DNA from: Carnobacterium_B sp040274945
GTDB lineage: Bacteria; Bacillota; Bacilli; Lactobacillales; Carnobacteriaceae
Reading direction: 5' to 3'
Assembly: GCF_040274945.1 (NCBI RefSeq)
Contig: NZ_JBEMAR010000001.1
Coordinates: 186,001 to 250,000 of the forward strand
Length of the DNA: 64,000 nt
How positions within the stretch are numbered: position 1 is the first letter of the stretch; each line of letters starts with the position of its first letter. A program made the translations under genes and the position numbers. This document shows positions 17,435-25,547 of this stretch, in pieces. The notes under the pieces were generated by a model. It saw only the letters and a list, made by a program, of their open reading frames with translations, did no database searches and was not told where the DNA came from.

Positions 17435-18700
17435 TTAATAGTTGCTATTTATTTCTTCTAGTATTTCTAATATTTCTGCATCTGCTGGCTCAATAAGCAA
17501 ATAATCGTTTATGACGTCCTTAATAATGGTACGTTCTCCTTCTTCACGTAGAAAATAGATATAAGATTTTAAGAAATCTTTATTCTGACGAAGTGACGGA
17601 TAAGCTTTTTGATAGGCCGTACTCGCTGCTGAATATTCTTCCAAACCTTCATTGGCTAAGGCTAAATTCCAATAAAACTGAGGATCGACTTCATTTTGCA
17701 CGAGCATTTTTTGAATCCAATCGACTGTTTCATCAAAACGTTCTTGTTTCAGCAATAAATTCGTATACGCTAACTGCACCGTTGAATTTTCTGGAACAAG
17801 TTGAACAGCTTTTAAATAATAAGCTTCCGCTAAAGATTCATCTTCTAACTTGATAGCTATATAAGCGCCATAATAGAAAAGTTCATAATTGTATTCATCA
17901 ACTCTTAATCCTTCTTTAATGATTTCAAGAGCCTTATTCAGTTCATTTTCTTCTTCAAGTCCTTTAGCTAAATAAGGATACAACGTTGTGTAGTTCGGAT
18001 CTAATTCTTTTAATTTATTTAAAGCTTCAATTGAGCGACGGTATTGTTTGTCTTGTAAATATGAGAAGCCCAATTGGAATAACGTATCAACGTTCTCTTT
18101 TTCTTCCAAACTTTGCTCTAGGTATAGTATAGCTTGCTCCAAATCACCTAAAGCACTGTATGAGCTGCCACATCGAGCTGCAAGGTTGATGCCTGAAAAA
18201 TCGGATAGACCTTGGTTCATCAATTCTTCATAGCCATGAATCGCTTGAGCATATTTCCCCATAGAAAAATGTAGTTCTGCTAAGGCAAAATCTATAACCG
18301 GTTCATCAGATAAGATTTTTTTCGCTGTGAGCAGCTTTTGCTCACTCACTTCATAAAGACCTTGAACTTGGTATAAATCGGCTAAAACAAGCAAAGTTTG
18401 AGGATAAACAGCACTGTCTTCTGTGACTTCTAGAAGCCAGTCCATTGCTGTATCTAATTCATTAGCTTCAATAGCTATTTCTGCTAAGCTTATTCTTAAT
18501 TCATCGTCTTCAGGATAACGTTCCAGTAAGTGCAGATTTATTTTTTTTACTTCATTTAAAAAACCAAGGTGATAAAGAGAATCTGCAAGATTATACAGTT
18601 CTTCATCTGTATCTTGTTTTAAAGCTTGTTCAAAATAATTCATCGCTTCTTCTAATTGATTATTTTGAAGCGTGTCGATCATCATTTGTCCATATGACAT
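17435..18700 (-). CDS. ypiA: YpiA, tetratricopeptide-repeat protein
   Basis: About 421 residues, nearly all TPR helices: at least ten repeats are recognisable by A/Y/L spacing (for example AEIAIEANELDTAMDWLLEV and LFQLGFSYLQDKQYRRSIE). No signal peptide, so it is probably a cytoplasmic scaffold. Its partner is not known from sequence. I chose the ATG at 18700 because AAAGAGG lies 8 nt upstream; an in-frame ATG at 18718 lacks a site. It precedes ypiB on the same strand. Confidence 0.9.
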   Translation of the reverse strand: MSYGQMMIDTLQNNQLEEAMNYFEQALKQDTDEELYNLADSLYHLGFLNEVKKINLHLLERYPEDDELRISLAEIAIEANELDTAMDWLLEVTEDSAVYPQTLLVLADLYQVQGLYEVSEQKLLTAKKILSDEPVIDFALAELHFSMGKYAQAIHGYEELMNQGLSDFSGINLAARCGSSYSALGDLEQAILYLEQSLEEKENVDTLFQLGFSYLQDKQYRRSIEALNKLKELDPNYTTLYPYLAKGLEEENELNKALEIIKEGLRVDEYNYELFYYGAYIAIKLEDESLAEAYYLKAVQLVPENSTVQLAYTNLLLKQERFDETVDWIQKMLVQNEVDPQFYWNLALANEGLEEYSAASTAYQKAYPSLRQNKDFLKSYIYFLREEGERTIIKDVINDYLLIEPADAEILEILEEINSNY

Positions 18701-18888
18701 GTCAAAAACCTCTTTCATTTTACAATCTTCTATATCTTCTATTTTAACATAAATTAGAACAAGTAGGGTCCTACCCTTTTTCTATTTATTAAAGTGTACA
18801 AAACTTATTGAACTCAACTCTAATATAAAGTAAGCTTAAAAGGTTAATATTTTCAGTCAACTACATTTTTAACAAAGGGGATAGTACT

Positions 18889-19866
18889 TTGCAAGAATAT
18901 ACTAATGAAGAGCTCATCTTACAAATGACTTCTTTAAAAAGATTGAATAAAGAACTATTGGTAGCTCTTCAAGAAACAGAACGTTTAGAATTTGAATGGA
19001 CACAAAATTTAGGGCAATGGTTCTGGGATTTTACATTGAATGAAGTCACCTTTAATCCACTAAAAGCAGAAGCAATCGGATACTTAAAAGAAGACTTACC
19101 GGAAAAAGTTCCTTATCATTTTTTTACAGATAAAATTCACCCTGATGACAAAGATGAAGTGATGCAACTAATGACAGACCATCTTAAGGGAGAAATACCT
19201 ACTTGGAATACAAAATACCGCATTCAAGCCAAAGATGGTTCATGGAGAGTTTACCGCGATTTCGGAAAAGTCACAGAGCGAAATGAACAAGGAGCTCCAC
19301 TATTTCTTAAAGGAATTGTATTCGACATTACACAGGAAGAACAAGAACGAGATCAACTAATGATCAGAAACCAAAATTTATCCAATCAAATGAAAAAGGA
19401 TACCCTCACCTCTCTATATAACAGAACAGCTGTTACAGTAGAGCTAGCAAAGCATGCAAACCATTCAAAAAAATATGACCTTCCTTTATCCGTAATGTTT
19501 TTAAAAATTGATAAGTATTCCGAATATGAGGAATTGTTTGGAGTGGTCCTAAGTGAAGAAATACTAAAAGTTACTGGTCAGATTATACAAGTAGCCATTC
19601 AAGAAAATAGACACGTTGCTGGTAGATACAGAGAATCCGTATTTTTGATTTTATTAAATGATACTCAAAAAGAAGAAGCTTATATCCTTGCTGATACAAT
19701 AAGACAAACTGTTTTAGAAACCCTATTCGATGTTCCTAAGCATGTAAGCGTAAGTGTTGGTATATCCGAATTCAATAAAGAAGAAACAATCAGTGAGTTA
19801 GTTAATAGTGTATCAAAAAAATTAGTAACCGCCGTTAAAAATGGAGGAAACCAAATTATTATGTAA
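18889..19866 (+). CDS. PAS-domain protein with a degenerate GGDEF domain
   Basis: 325 residues, no membrane segment. A short N-terminal helix is followed by a PAS/PAC domain (about 38-155; KYRIQAKDGSWRVYRDFGKV and LKGIVFDITQEEQ) and a GGDEF fold (about 165-325; KDTLTSLYNRTAV at its start). Catalytic features are lost: the DID metal motif reads K206-I-D, the guanine-binding Asn position is E214, and the signature reads R248-E-S-V-F252. Diguanylate cyclase activity is therefore unlikely; a receptor or vestigial role is possible. TTG start with AAAGGGGA 7 nt upstream. Own terminator follows. Confidence 0.85.
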   Translation: MQEYTNEELILQMTSLKRLNKELLVALQETERLEFEWTQNLGQWFWDFTLNEVTFNPLKAEAIGYLKEDLPEKVPYHFFTDKIHPDDKDEVMQLMTDHLKGEIPTWNTKYRIQAKDGSWRVYRDFGKVTERNEQGAPLFLKGIVFDITQEEQERDQLMIRNQNLSNQMKKDTLTSLYNRTAVTVELAKHANHSKKYDLPLSVMFLKIDKYSEYEELFGVVLSEEILKVTGQIIQVAIQENRHVAGRYRESVFLILLNDTQKEEAYILADTIRQTVLETLFDVPKHVSVSVGISEFNKEETISELVNSVSKKLVTAVKNGGNQIIM

Positions 19867-19909
19867 AAAAGTTTCATTTCGTAAATCAATTTACGAGATG
19901 AGACTTTTT
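19866..19909 (+). terminator. Terminator of the PAS-GGDEF gene
   Basis: Stem AAAAGTTTCATTTCGTAAA with TTTACGAGATGAGACTTTT (few mismatches), 5-nt loop, then TTTTTATTAC. It begins at the stop codon. Confidence 0.85.
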
Positions 19910-19918
19910 ATTACTTTA

Positions 19919-19970
19919 AAACAGCAAAAACTCCTGACTTCTCGAGTATTTTAAAAACTGTATTAATTAA
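19919..19970. repeat. Degenerate copy of the hup terminator region (left repeat of a 52-bp direct pair)
   Basis: Matches 20687-20738 at 42 of 52 positions without gaps, beginning AAACAG(C/T)AAAAAC and ending ACTGTATTA(A/T)TTAA. Similarity extends outside the hairpin on both sides, so it is more than two terminators looking alike. I interpret it as one end of an old integration event at hup. Confidence 0.6.
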
Positions 19971-20109
19971 ATAGTTCCATTTAATATACTGGAGCTTCAT
20001 CACAAGTGGGAATATTGAATTCCTGTATTAGAATGAGATAGTTTAATTTCAATTGATAGATTATCTTAACTAATATGCTAAAATAAAAAATATAAGGAGT
20101 GAGTTACTT

Positions 20110-20331
20110 ATGGGAGACTTAGATAATAAAGATAGTAAACGGGAAATTAATGGAAAGAACACAGATCAAGCATCTTACATTGTTTTAGGCATGTCTTATG
20201 GTCTTGCATTTGGTGCTGCTTTAGGACTAGTATTTGATAATTTGGCTGTAGGAATCGCTATAGGTATTGCTATCGGAGTTGCAGTTGGTGCAGCTATGGG
20301 TAGTAAAAAATCAAAAAATAAATCAAAATAA
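20110..20331 (+). CDS. Small glycine-zipper membrane protein, 73 aa
   Basis: A hydrophilic N-terminus (about 22 residues) is followed by a membrane hairpin rich in Gly/Ala with zipper spacing (GLAFGAALGLVFDNLAVG, then AIGIAIGVAVGAAMG) and a Lys-rich tail. Function is unknown; such proteins can form oligomeric membrane assemblies, but nothing here shows that. GGAGTGAG lies before the ATG, an extended -10 (TGCTAAAAT) lies about 30 bp upstream, and a terminator follows, so expression is plausible. It lies between the two hup-terminator repeats. Confidence 0.75.
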   Translation: MGDLDNKDSKREINGKNTDQASYIVLGMSYGLAFGAALGLVFDNLAVGIAIGIAIGVAVGAAMGSKKSKNKSK

Positions 20332-20361
20332 AAGTCACCTCATTCAAGAAGTGGCTTTTTT
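20329..20361 (+). terminator. Terminator of the glycine-zipper gene
   Basis: Stem AAAAGTCAC / GTGGCTTTT with a 12-nt loop and a run of six T residues. The first stem bases overlap the stop codon. Confidence 0.75.
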
Positions 20362-20391
20362 AGTTATATTTTTTATAGTTTATGTACTTAA

Positions 20392-20652
20392 CTGGAACAC
20401 CGATTCAAAAAAATCGTTTAATATCACTCTAAAATCAGCAGGACAGCGCGTTGGGCTAGAAGGTAAGGAATTATCCTCTCACATTTTCAGACACTCTCAC
20501 CTCTCCTTATTGGCCGAAAAAAACACACTCTTAAAAGCAACATGGATAGAGATAGTCATGATGATGCCGATATTACAAATCGCATTTATACACACGTCAC
20601 TAGTTCGATGAAAACAAACATAATAGAACAGCTTGAAGCTAGCGGTTTATAA
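20392..20652 (+). pseudogene. C-terminal remnant of a tyrosine recombinase (phage/ICE-type integrase), frameshifted
   Basis: The 399-bp stretch between the small membrane protein and hup has no intact gene but holds an integrase tail. In one frame (about 20392-20541) it reads GLEGKELSSHIFRHSHLSLL, with the box II HxxR arrangement. From 20542 the homology continues in another frame as MDRDSHDDADITNRIYTHVT, containing the nucleophilic Tyr, and ends at TAA 20650-20652. Restoring the frame needs one extra base near 20540. The N-terminal and core-binding parts are missing, and the usual GH motif reads SH. Not functional. Confidence 0.8.
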
Positions 20653-20686
20653 ACAATTGCTGTTTTTCTAAGTAAAAGCACCCTAT

Positions 20687-20738
20687 AAACAGTAAAAACC
20701 CCTGATTTCTCAGGGGTTTTAAGTACTGTATTATTTAA
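20687..20738. repeat. Right repeat of the 52-bp pair, overlapping hup stop and terminator
   Basis: Intact version of the 19919-19970 repeat. It spans the hup terminator and the last codons including the stop, as expected for an attachment site in a gene 3' end. The integrase remnant ends 34 bp from it. Confidence 0.6.
20694..20721 (-). terminator. Terminator of hup
   Basis: Perfect 11-bp stem AAAACCCCTGA / TCAGGGGTTTT with a 4-nt loop, ten bases after the hup stop codon on the minus strand. Confidence 0.9.
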
Positions 20739-21006
20739 CTGCGTCTTTAAGAGCTTTACCTGGTTTAAATGCAGGTACTTTGCTTGCAGCAATTTGGATT
20801 TCTTCCCCTGTTTGAGGGTTACGACCTTTACGTGCAGCACGATCGCGAACTTCAAAGTTACCAAAACCAATAATTTGAACTTTTTCACCTTCACTTAATG
20901 AAGTTTGAATTGATTCAAAAACAGCATCTACTGCTGAAGTTGCATCTTTTTTAGTAAGTCCTGTTGAAGTAGCAACGTTTTCGATTAATTCTGCTTTGTT
21001 AGCCAT
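20731..21006 (-). CDS. hup: HU-family nucleoid DNA-binding protein
   Basis: 91 residues, standard HU. MANKAELIENVATSTGLTKK opens the dimerisation helices; the DNA-binding arm contains GFGNFEVRDRAARKGRNPQT with the conserved RNPQTGEEI. Binds and bends DNA non-specifically to organise the nucleoid and assist recombination and replication. Start set at 21006 by the GAGGGAGGTG site 7-8 nt upstream; a longer in-frame extension is leader, not protein. Its 3' end coincides with the 52-bp repeat linked to the integrase remnant. Confidence 0.98.
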   Translation of the reverse strand: MANKAELIENVATSTGLTKKDATSAVDAVFESIQTSLSEGEKVQIIGFGNFEVRDRAARKGRNPQTGEEIQIAASKVPAFKPGKALKDAVK

Positions 21007-21146
21007 GTGTATTTCACCTCCCTCGGAAAGAAGAATTGATGCTTTATTTTTAAGCAAATAAACATCATTTAGACATTTTTGAGTGGCCCAAAAATGAATC
21101 ATTGCGAAATGTAAAATTAGTATTTCTAAATGACATTTCATTTAAA

Positions 21147-21175
21147 AAGATATCATATAAATACTGATACTGCAA
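21147..21175 (-). promoter_or_regulatory. Sigma-A-type promoter of hup
   Basis: Minus-strand TTGCAG (complement of 21170-21175), 17-bp spacer, TATCTT (complement of 21147-21152). The resulting leader is about 135 nt and includes a CATTTTTG/CAAAAATG hairpin. Confidence 0.65.
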
Positions 21176-21274
21176 TGATTTTTAGCGTTTCAGGAAATTT
21201 TCTTATGCATTTTATAAATAATGATTAAATTATTTGAAACCCCTTAAGACTTATGTTAAAATGCCAATTTTTTT

Positions 21275-22588
21275 TTATTTTCTTCTTCTTGTGATTAAAT
21301 GAATCGGTGTTCCTTCAAAAGTAAAGGCATCACGAATGCGATTTTCTAAGAAACGAGCATAAGAGAAATGCATCATTTCGGGTTCATTCACAAATACTAC
21401 AAACGTTGGCGGTTTAACAGCTACTTGAGTAGCATAATAAATACGCAATCGTTTCCCTTTATCAGTTGGAGTAGGATTCATAGCTACCGCGTCTAATATC
21501 ACTTCGTTTAAAACAGCTGATTGAATACGTAAGTTTTGATTCATACTTACTCGCTCAATAATTTCAGGAAGCTTGTTTAATCGTTGTTTTGTTAAAGCGG
21601 AAACAAATATGATGGGTGCATAACTTAAGTATGCAAATTCGCTTCTAATTTGTTCTTCGAATTCTTTCATTGTGTGGTTATCTTTTTCAAGAGTATCCCA
21701 TTTATTTACAACAATGATGATTCCTTTTCCGGCTTCATGAGCATATCCGGCAACTTTTTTATCTTGCTCTCTGATACCTTCTTCTGCATTCAATACACAT
21801 AAGACGACATCAGAACGTTCGATTGCTCTTAGGGCTCTTAAAACACTATATCTTTCAGTGTTTTCATAAACTTTCCCTTTTTTACGCATTCCAGCAGTAT
21901 CGATCATAACAAATTCAGTACCATCTTCACCTTCAAAAGCTGTATCGATAGCATCACGAGTTGTTCCTGCTACACTCGAAACAATTACTCGATCTTCTCC
22001 TAATATAGCATTCACAAGTGATGACTTCCCTACATTTGGTCTACCAATCAAGCTGAATTTTATAACAGAATCATCATACTCTTCTTCTTCCTCTTCTGGG
22101 AAGTGGTTGATTGCTGCATCCAACAAATCACCGATTCCTAAACCATGACTTCCTGAGATTGGAAAAGGTTCACCTAATCCTAAAGAATAAAAGTCAAAAA
22201 TATCGTTACGCATTTCAGGATTATCTACTTTGTTAACAGCTAATAATACTGGTTTATTTGTACGATAAAGAATTTTTGCTACATTTTCATCTGCATCTGT
22301 TATGTGTTCTTTTACACTTGTAATAAAAATAATCACATCTGCTTCATCCATAGCTATTTCAGCTTGATGTTTAATCTGTTCTAAAAATGGTTCATCACCT
22401 AAATCGATCCCGCCTGTATCAATCACATTAAATTCTTTTCCTAGCCATTCTGCTGGTGCATAAATACGATCACGGGTTACTCCTGATACGTCTTCTACAA
22501 TTGAGATGCGCTCTCCAACAATACGATTAAAAATAGTTGATTTTCCTACGTTAGGGCGACCAACGATGGCTACAACTGGTTTTGCCAT
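21275..22588 (-). CDS. der: Ribosome-assembly GTPase Der (EngA)
   Basis: 437 residues with two tandem GTPase domains, each with a P-loop GRPNVGKS (about residues 10 and 184), and a C-terminal KH-like domain ending in ITRRRK. NKVD and NKWD specificity motifs are visible. It acts in 50S subunit assembly. Strong site AAGGAGG. It lies 188 bp downstream of rpsA, whose terminator separates them. Confidence 0.98.
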   Translation of the reverse strand: MAKPVVAIVGRPNVGKSTIFNRIVGERISIVEDVSGVTRDRIYAPAEWLGKEFNVIDTGGIDLGDEPFLEQIKHQAEIAMDEADVIIFITSVKEHITDADENVAKILYRTNKPVLLAVNKVDNPEMRNDIFDFYSLGLGEPFPISGSHGLGIGDLLDAAINHFPEEEEEEYDDSVIKFSLIGRPNVGKSSLVNAILGEDRVIVSSVAGTTRDAIDTAFEGEDGTEFVMIDTAGMRKKGKVYENTERYSVLRALRAIERSDVVLCVLNAEEGIREQDKKVAGYAHEAGKGIIIVVNKWDTLEKDNHTMKEFEEQIRSEFAYLSYAPIIFVSALTKQRLNKLPEIIERVSMNQNLRIQSAVLNEVILDAVAMNPTPTDKGKRLRIYYATQVAVKPPTFVVFVNEPEMMHFSYARFLENRIRDAFTFEGTPIHLITRRRK

Positions 22589-22720
22589 TGTTTTTGCCTC
22601 CTTTTTTATATTCTCTTGTAAGTTTATAGAAATACCTCAAAACATGCAAGCTTTTGCTTAAGGAATAAGGCAAACTCTCATAAATCCTTTAGTTTTTCGT
22701 TACATTTTACTCAATAAATG

Positions 22721-22761
22721 CAAAAAAAAAGAACATGAGAACAAAAAATGCTCACATATCC
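22721..22761 (-). terminator. Terminator of rpsA
   Basis: Stem of about 10 pairs including two G-T pairs (ATATGTGAGC with GTTCTCATGT), T-rich loop, then TTCTTTTTTTTTG on the minus strand. Confidence 0.75.
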
Positions 22762-22776
22762 TTTTTAACGATTTCA

Positions 22777-23997
22777 TTAGTTCTCATCATCGGTTGTAAT
22801 ATCAGACAATTGATCGCCTAAAATATCACCTAGAGTAAACCCAGTATCTTCTTCAGGCAAGTCGTAATTGGTTTCTTCTTGACTTGCTTTCGGTTGATTC
22901 GGTTTCTCTTCTAATGCTTTAATACTTAAAGAAAGTCGTTGATCAGTTGGATTAACTTCTAGTACTTTCACTTTGATTTCGTCGCCTTCATTTAAAACTT
23001 CATGTGGAGTTGCAATATGATTGTGCGAAATTTGCGAGATGTGAACAAGTCCTTCAACTCCTGGGAAGACTTCAACAAATGCTCCAAAACTAGTTAAACG
23101 TTTAACTAGGCCATCTAGAACAGACCCTACAGCTGCACGCTCTTCAATATCATCCCATGGTCCAGGCAATGTTTCTTTAATAGAAAGAGAAATCCGTCCC
23201 TCTTCTTCGTTTACAGAAAGAATTTTCACGTTAACTTCTTCTCCGACTGTTAAGACATCGGCAGGATCTTTTACATGCTCATAAGCAATTTGTGAGATGT
23301 GGACAAGACCATCTACACCGCCAAGATCAATAAATGCTCCAAAGTTTGTTAAACGAGCGATTTTCCCTTTTACAATATCGCCTTCAACCAAATGACTAAG
23401 CAACCCTTTTTTCTTTTCTTCGTTTTCTGCTTCAACAACAGCTTTATGAGAAAGGATCAAGCGGTTTTCGCTAGGTTCAATTTCAACGATTTTGAATTTC
23501 AACGTCTGGCCTTTATAACTAGAAAAGTCTTCTACAAAATGAACATCTACCATAGAAGCAGGTACAAATCCTCTGACACCTACATCTACCACTAAACCAC
23601 CTTTAACTACTTCTTTAACAGGTGCTTCAATAATGGTTCCTTCATCAAATTCTTTTTGAACTTTTTCCCAAACTTTTTTAGCATCAATACGGCGTTTTGA
23701 TAATAAGTAACTACCGTTTTCTTTTTCTTTAATTTCTTTGATAACAACTAAATCTACGACATCTCCAACATTTACGATATCTGTAACGTTTTCAAATGGA
23801 GCAGCTGATAATTCATTGTTCGGAATGACACCTTCAACTCCGCCGCCAATGATGCCAACTATAGCCTGCTTATTATCTTGAATCGTTAAAATTTCACCTT
23901 TAACAATAGCTCCAATATTAATTTCTTGAACACTATTCATTGCATCCATCATTGATTCTTGTTCGTTGATCTCTTGGTTTTTTTCATTTTCCGTCAT
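22777..23997 (-). CDS. rpsA: Ribosomal protein S1-like protein, four S1 domains
   Basis: 406 residues with four S1 RNA-binding OB folds (roughly 28-95, 112-178, 197-267 and 282-352). The last two show the pattern LTNFGAFIDLGGVDGLVHIS and LTSFGAFVEVFPGVEGLVHIS (near-identical cores), then an acidic C-terminal tail. Firmicute S1 homologues are shorter than the six-domain E. coli protein; a role in mRNA binding during translation is likely. Ribosome binding site GGAGGG. Located downstream of cmk as in many bacteria. Confidence 0.95.
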   Translation of the reverse strand: MTENEKNQEINEQESMMDAMNSVQEINIGAIVKGEILTIQDNKQAIVGIIGGGVEGVIPNNELSAAPFENVTDIVNVGDVVDLVVIKEIKEKENGSYLLSKRRIDAKKVWEKVQKEFDEGTIIEAPVKEVVKGGLVVDVGVRGFVPASMVDVHFVEDFSSYKGQTLKFKIVEIEPSENRLILSHKAVVEAENEEKKKGLLSHLVEGDIVKGKIARLTNFGAFIDLGGVDGLVHISQIAYEHVKDPADVLTVGEEVNVKILSVNEEEGRISLSIKETLPGPWDDIEERAAVGSVLDGLVKRLTSFGAFVEVFPGVEGLVHISQISHNHIATPHEVLNEGDEIKVKVLEVNPTDQRLSLSIKALEEKPNQPKASQEETNYDLPEEDTGFTLGDILGDQLSDITTDDEN

Positions 23998-24100
23998 ATG
24001 TTTGCCCTCCTATAACTAGCCAATAAAATGCTTTCTGTCTATATTTTAACCAATTAGTTAAATTATTGCCACCAAAACGACTGGAAAAGTAATAAAATCC

Positions 24101-24778
24101 TTAATTAATAAGTTTTGTTTGGATTAATTCTCTGATTTTACCCACAACTTGTTCAATAGATAAGCTAGTTGTATCCAAACGAATAGCATCTTCCGCTTGT
24201 GTAAGTGGAGAAACTTCACGGTGTGAATCTTTGTAATCTCGATCTGCTATTTCTTGCTTTAATACTTCTAGTGAAGTAGGTATACCTTTGCTTAAATTTT
24301 CTTTGTAACGTCTTTCTGCACGTTCTTCAACACTAGCAATAAGAAAAATTTTCACTTCCGCTGTTGGTAAAACGGCTGTGCCTATGTCACGTCCGTCCAT
24401 AACTACTCCACCATGTGCTGCTATTTCTTGTTGTCTTTTTACTAGCTCTTTTCTAACTTCGCCATGTGCTGAAACAGCTGAAACGGCATTTGTTACATCT
24501 GTTAAACGAATAGCATCGGTTACTTCCTCACCATTAATAAACACTTTTTGATTACCTTTGTTTGGTTCAAAAGAAATAATCATTTCTTTCAACAAATGAA
24601 CTAATTGTTTTTCATCTGTTACTTCGATGTTATTTTTGATTGCTTGATACGTTAGAGCACGATACATTGCTCCAGTATCGCAATAAATGTACCCTAATTC
24701 TTTCGCTAATATCTTAGCGACTGTGCTTTTTCCAGCGGAAGCCGGCCCGTCAATGGCAACTTGTATTGTTTTTTTCAA
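24101..24778 (-). CDS. cmk: Cytidylate kinase
   Basis: 225 residues. Phosphorylates CMP/dCMP in pyrimidine salvage. P-loop GPASAGKS at residues 11-18, the CMP-binding insertion, and MDGRDIGTAVLPTAEVKIFL near residue 130. The start is TTG preceded by GTAGGA. It lies 103 bp upstream of rpsA and follows the terminator of the LysM gene. Confidence 0.97.
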   Translation of the reverse strand: MKKTIQVAIDGPASAGKSTVAKILAKELGYIYCDTGAMYRALTYQAIKNNIEVTDEKQLVHLLKEMIISFEPNKGNQKVFINGEEVTDAIRLTDVTNAVSAVSAHGEVRKELVKRQQEIAAHGGVVMDGRDIGTAVLPTAEVKIFLIASVEERAERRYKENLSKGIPTSLEVLKQEIADRDYKDSHREVSPLTQAEDAIRLDTTSLSIEQVVGKIRELIQTKLIN

Positions 24779-24802
24779 TTTTTTTCCTACTTTCTTTTCA
24801 TA

Positions 24803-24831
24803 TTAAAAAGGCTAGGTTAACCCTAGCCTTC
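24803..24831 (-). terminator. Terminator of the LysM-protein gene
   Basis: Perfect 9-bp stem AAGGCTAGG / CCTAGCCTT, 4-nt loop, followed by TTTTTAATATG on the minus strand. Confidence 0.9.
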
Positions 24832-24865
24832 TGTCAATTATAAAAAATCCAACTCTAAAGAACGT

Positions 24866-25483
24866 TTACTTAACTTTCAAGACTGTTCCGACACTAACTG
24901 AATCGCCAGCTATACCATTTAATGCTTTCAGTTCATCTGTTGTCATGTTGTGATTCAAAGCAATACGGTAAAGGTTATCCCCAGGTTGTACAGTATAAGT
25001 ATTGGTTGTTTCTTCTACCACTTCAGACTCTGGTTCTTCTACACTTTCAGGCTCCTCAATTACAGGCTGTTCTGCCACTTGCGATTCAGGCTCTTCTGGT
25101 GGTACAACTTCACTTTCAGATGACTCTTCTTCTATACTTTCAGATGTAATTTCTGATTCAGATTCCGACTCAGAAACCGATTCTTCTGAGCTACTTGATT
25201 CACTACTGCTATTTTGTGTTATGGTCATTCTTTCTTCCGTTTCGTTCTGTTTTTTACTACTATCGGAGTCTACATTAGACCACCAAAGATAAGCAACACT
25301 CGGTAAAATAATAATCAATAGTAAGAAAATAACCAACGATGTTATAACAGGGTGTACACTTTTCTTCGCTTTTTTCCTTGCTGTTCTAGAATATTTATCA
25401 TCCACTAAACTATCGTCATCATCAAATTTACGATTCCATGCATTTTCTTTTTTAGGGTTATTTTTAGAATTTCTTTTACTCAT
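24866..25483 (-). CDS. Membrane-anchored LysM-domain surface protein with Ser/Glu-rich spacer
   Basis: 205 residues. A basic and acidic cytoplasmic N-terminus (to about 42), one membrane helix (about 45-67: TSLVIFLLLIIILPSVAYLW), a Ser/Glu/Pro-rich extracellular spacer (about 85-160) and a C-terminal LysM domain (YTVQPGDNLYRIALNHNMTT onward) that should bind peptidoglycan. There is no catalytic domain, so it probably tethers or senses the wall. Upstream site AGGAGGAG. It lies downstream of recQ. Confidence 0.9.
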   Translation of the reverse strand: MSKRNSKNNPKKENAWNRKFDDDDSLVDDKYSRTARKKAKKSVHPVITSLVIFLLLIIILPSVAYLWWSNVDSDSSKKQNETEERMTITQNSSSESSSSEESVSESESESEITSESIEEESSESEVVPPEEPESQVAEQPVIEEPESVEEPESEVVEETTNTYTVQPGDNLYRIALNHNMTTDELKALNGIAGDSVSVGTVLKVK

Positions 25484-25547
25484 ATTTTAGTACTCCTCCT
25501 AAACTAAACTCGCTATTATTGTATCATTTTTATATAGAATTGTCCTA

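Noticed and set aside
20586..20894. 102-codon minus-strand frame overlapping hup
   Set aside because: Out of frame with hup and spans its terminator; hup itself is unambiguous.
25002..25292. Ser/Asp-rich plus-strand frame
   Set aside because: Complement of the Ser/Glu-rich spacer of the LysM protein; compositional artefact.
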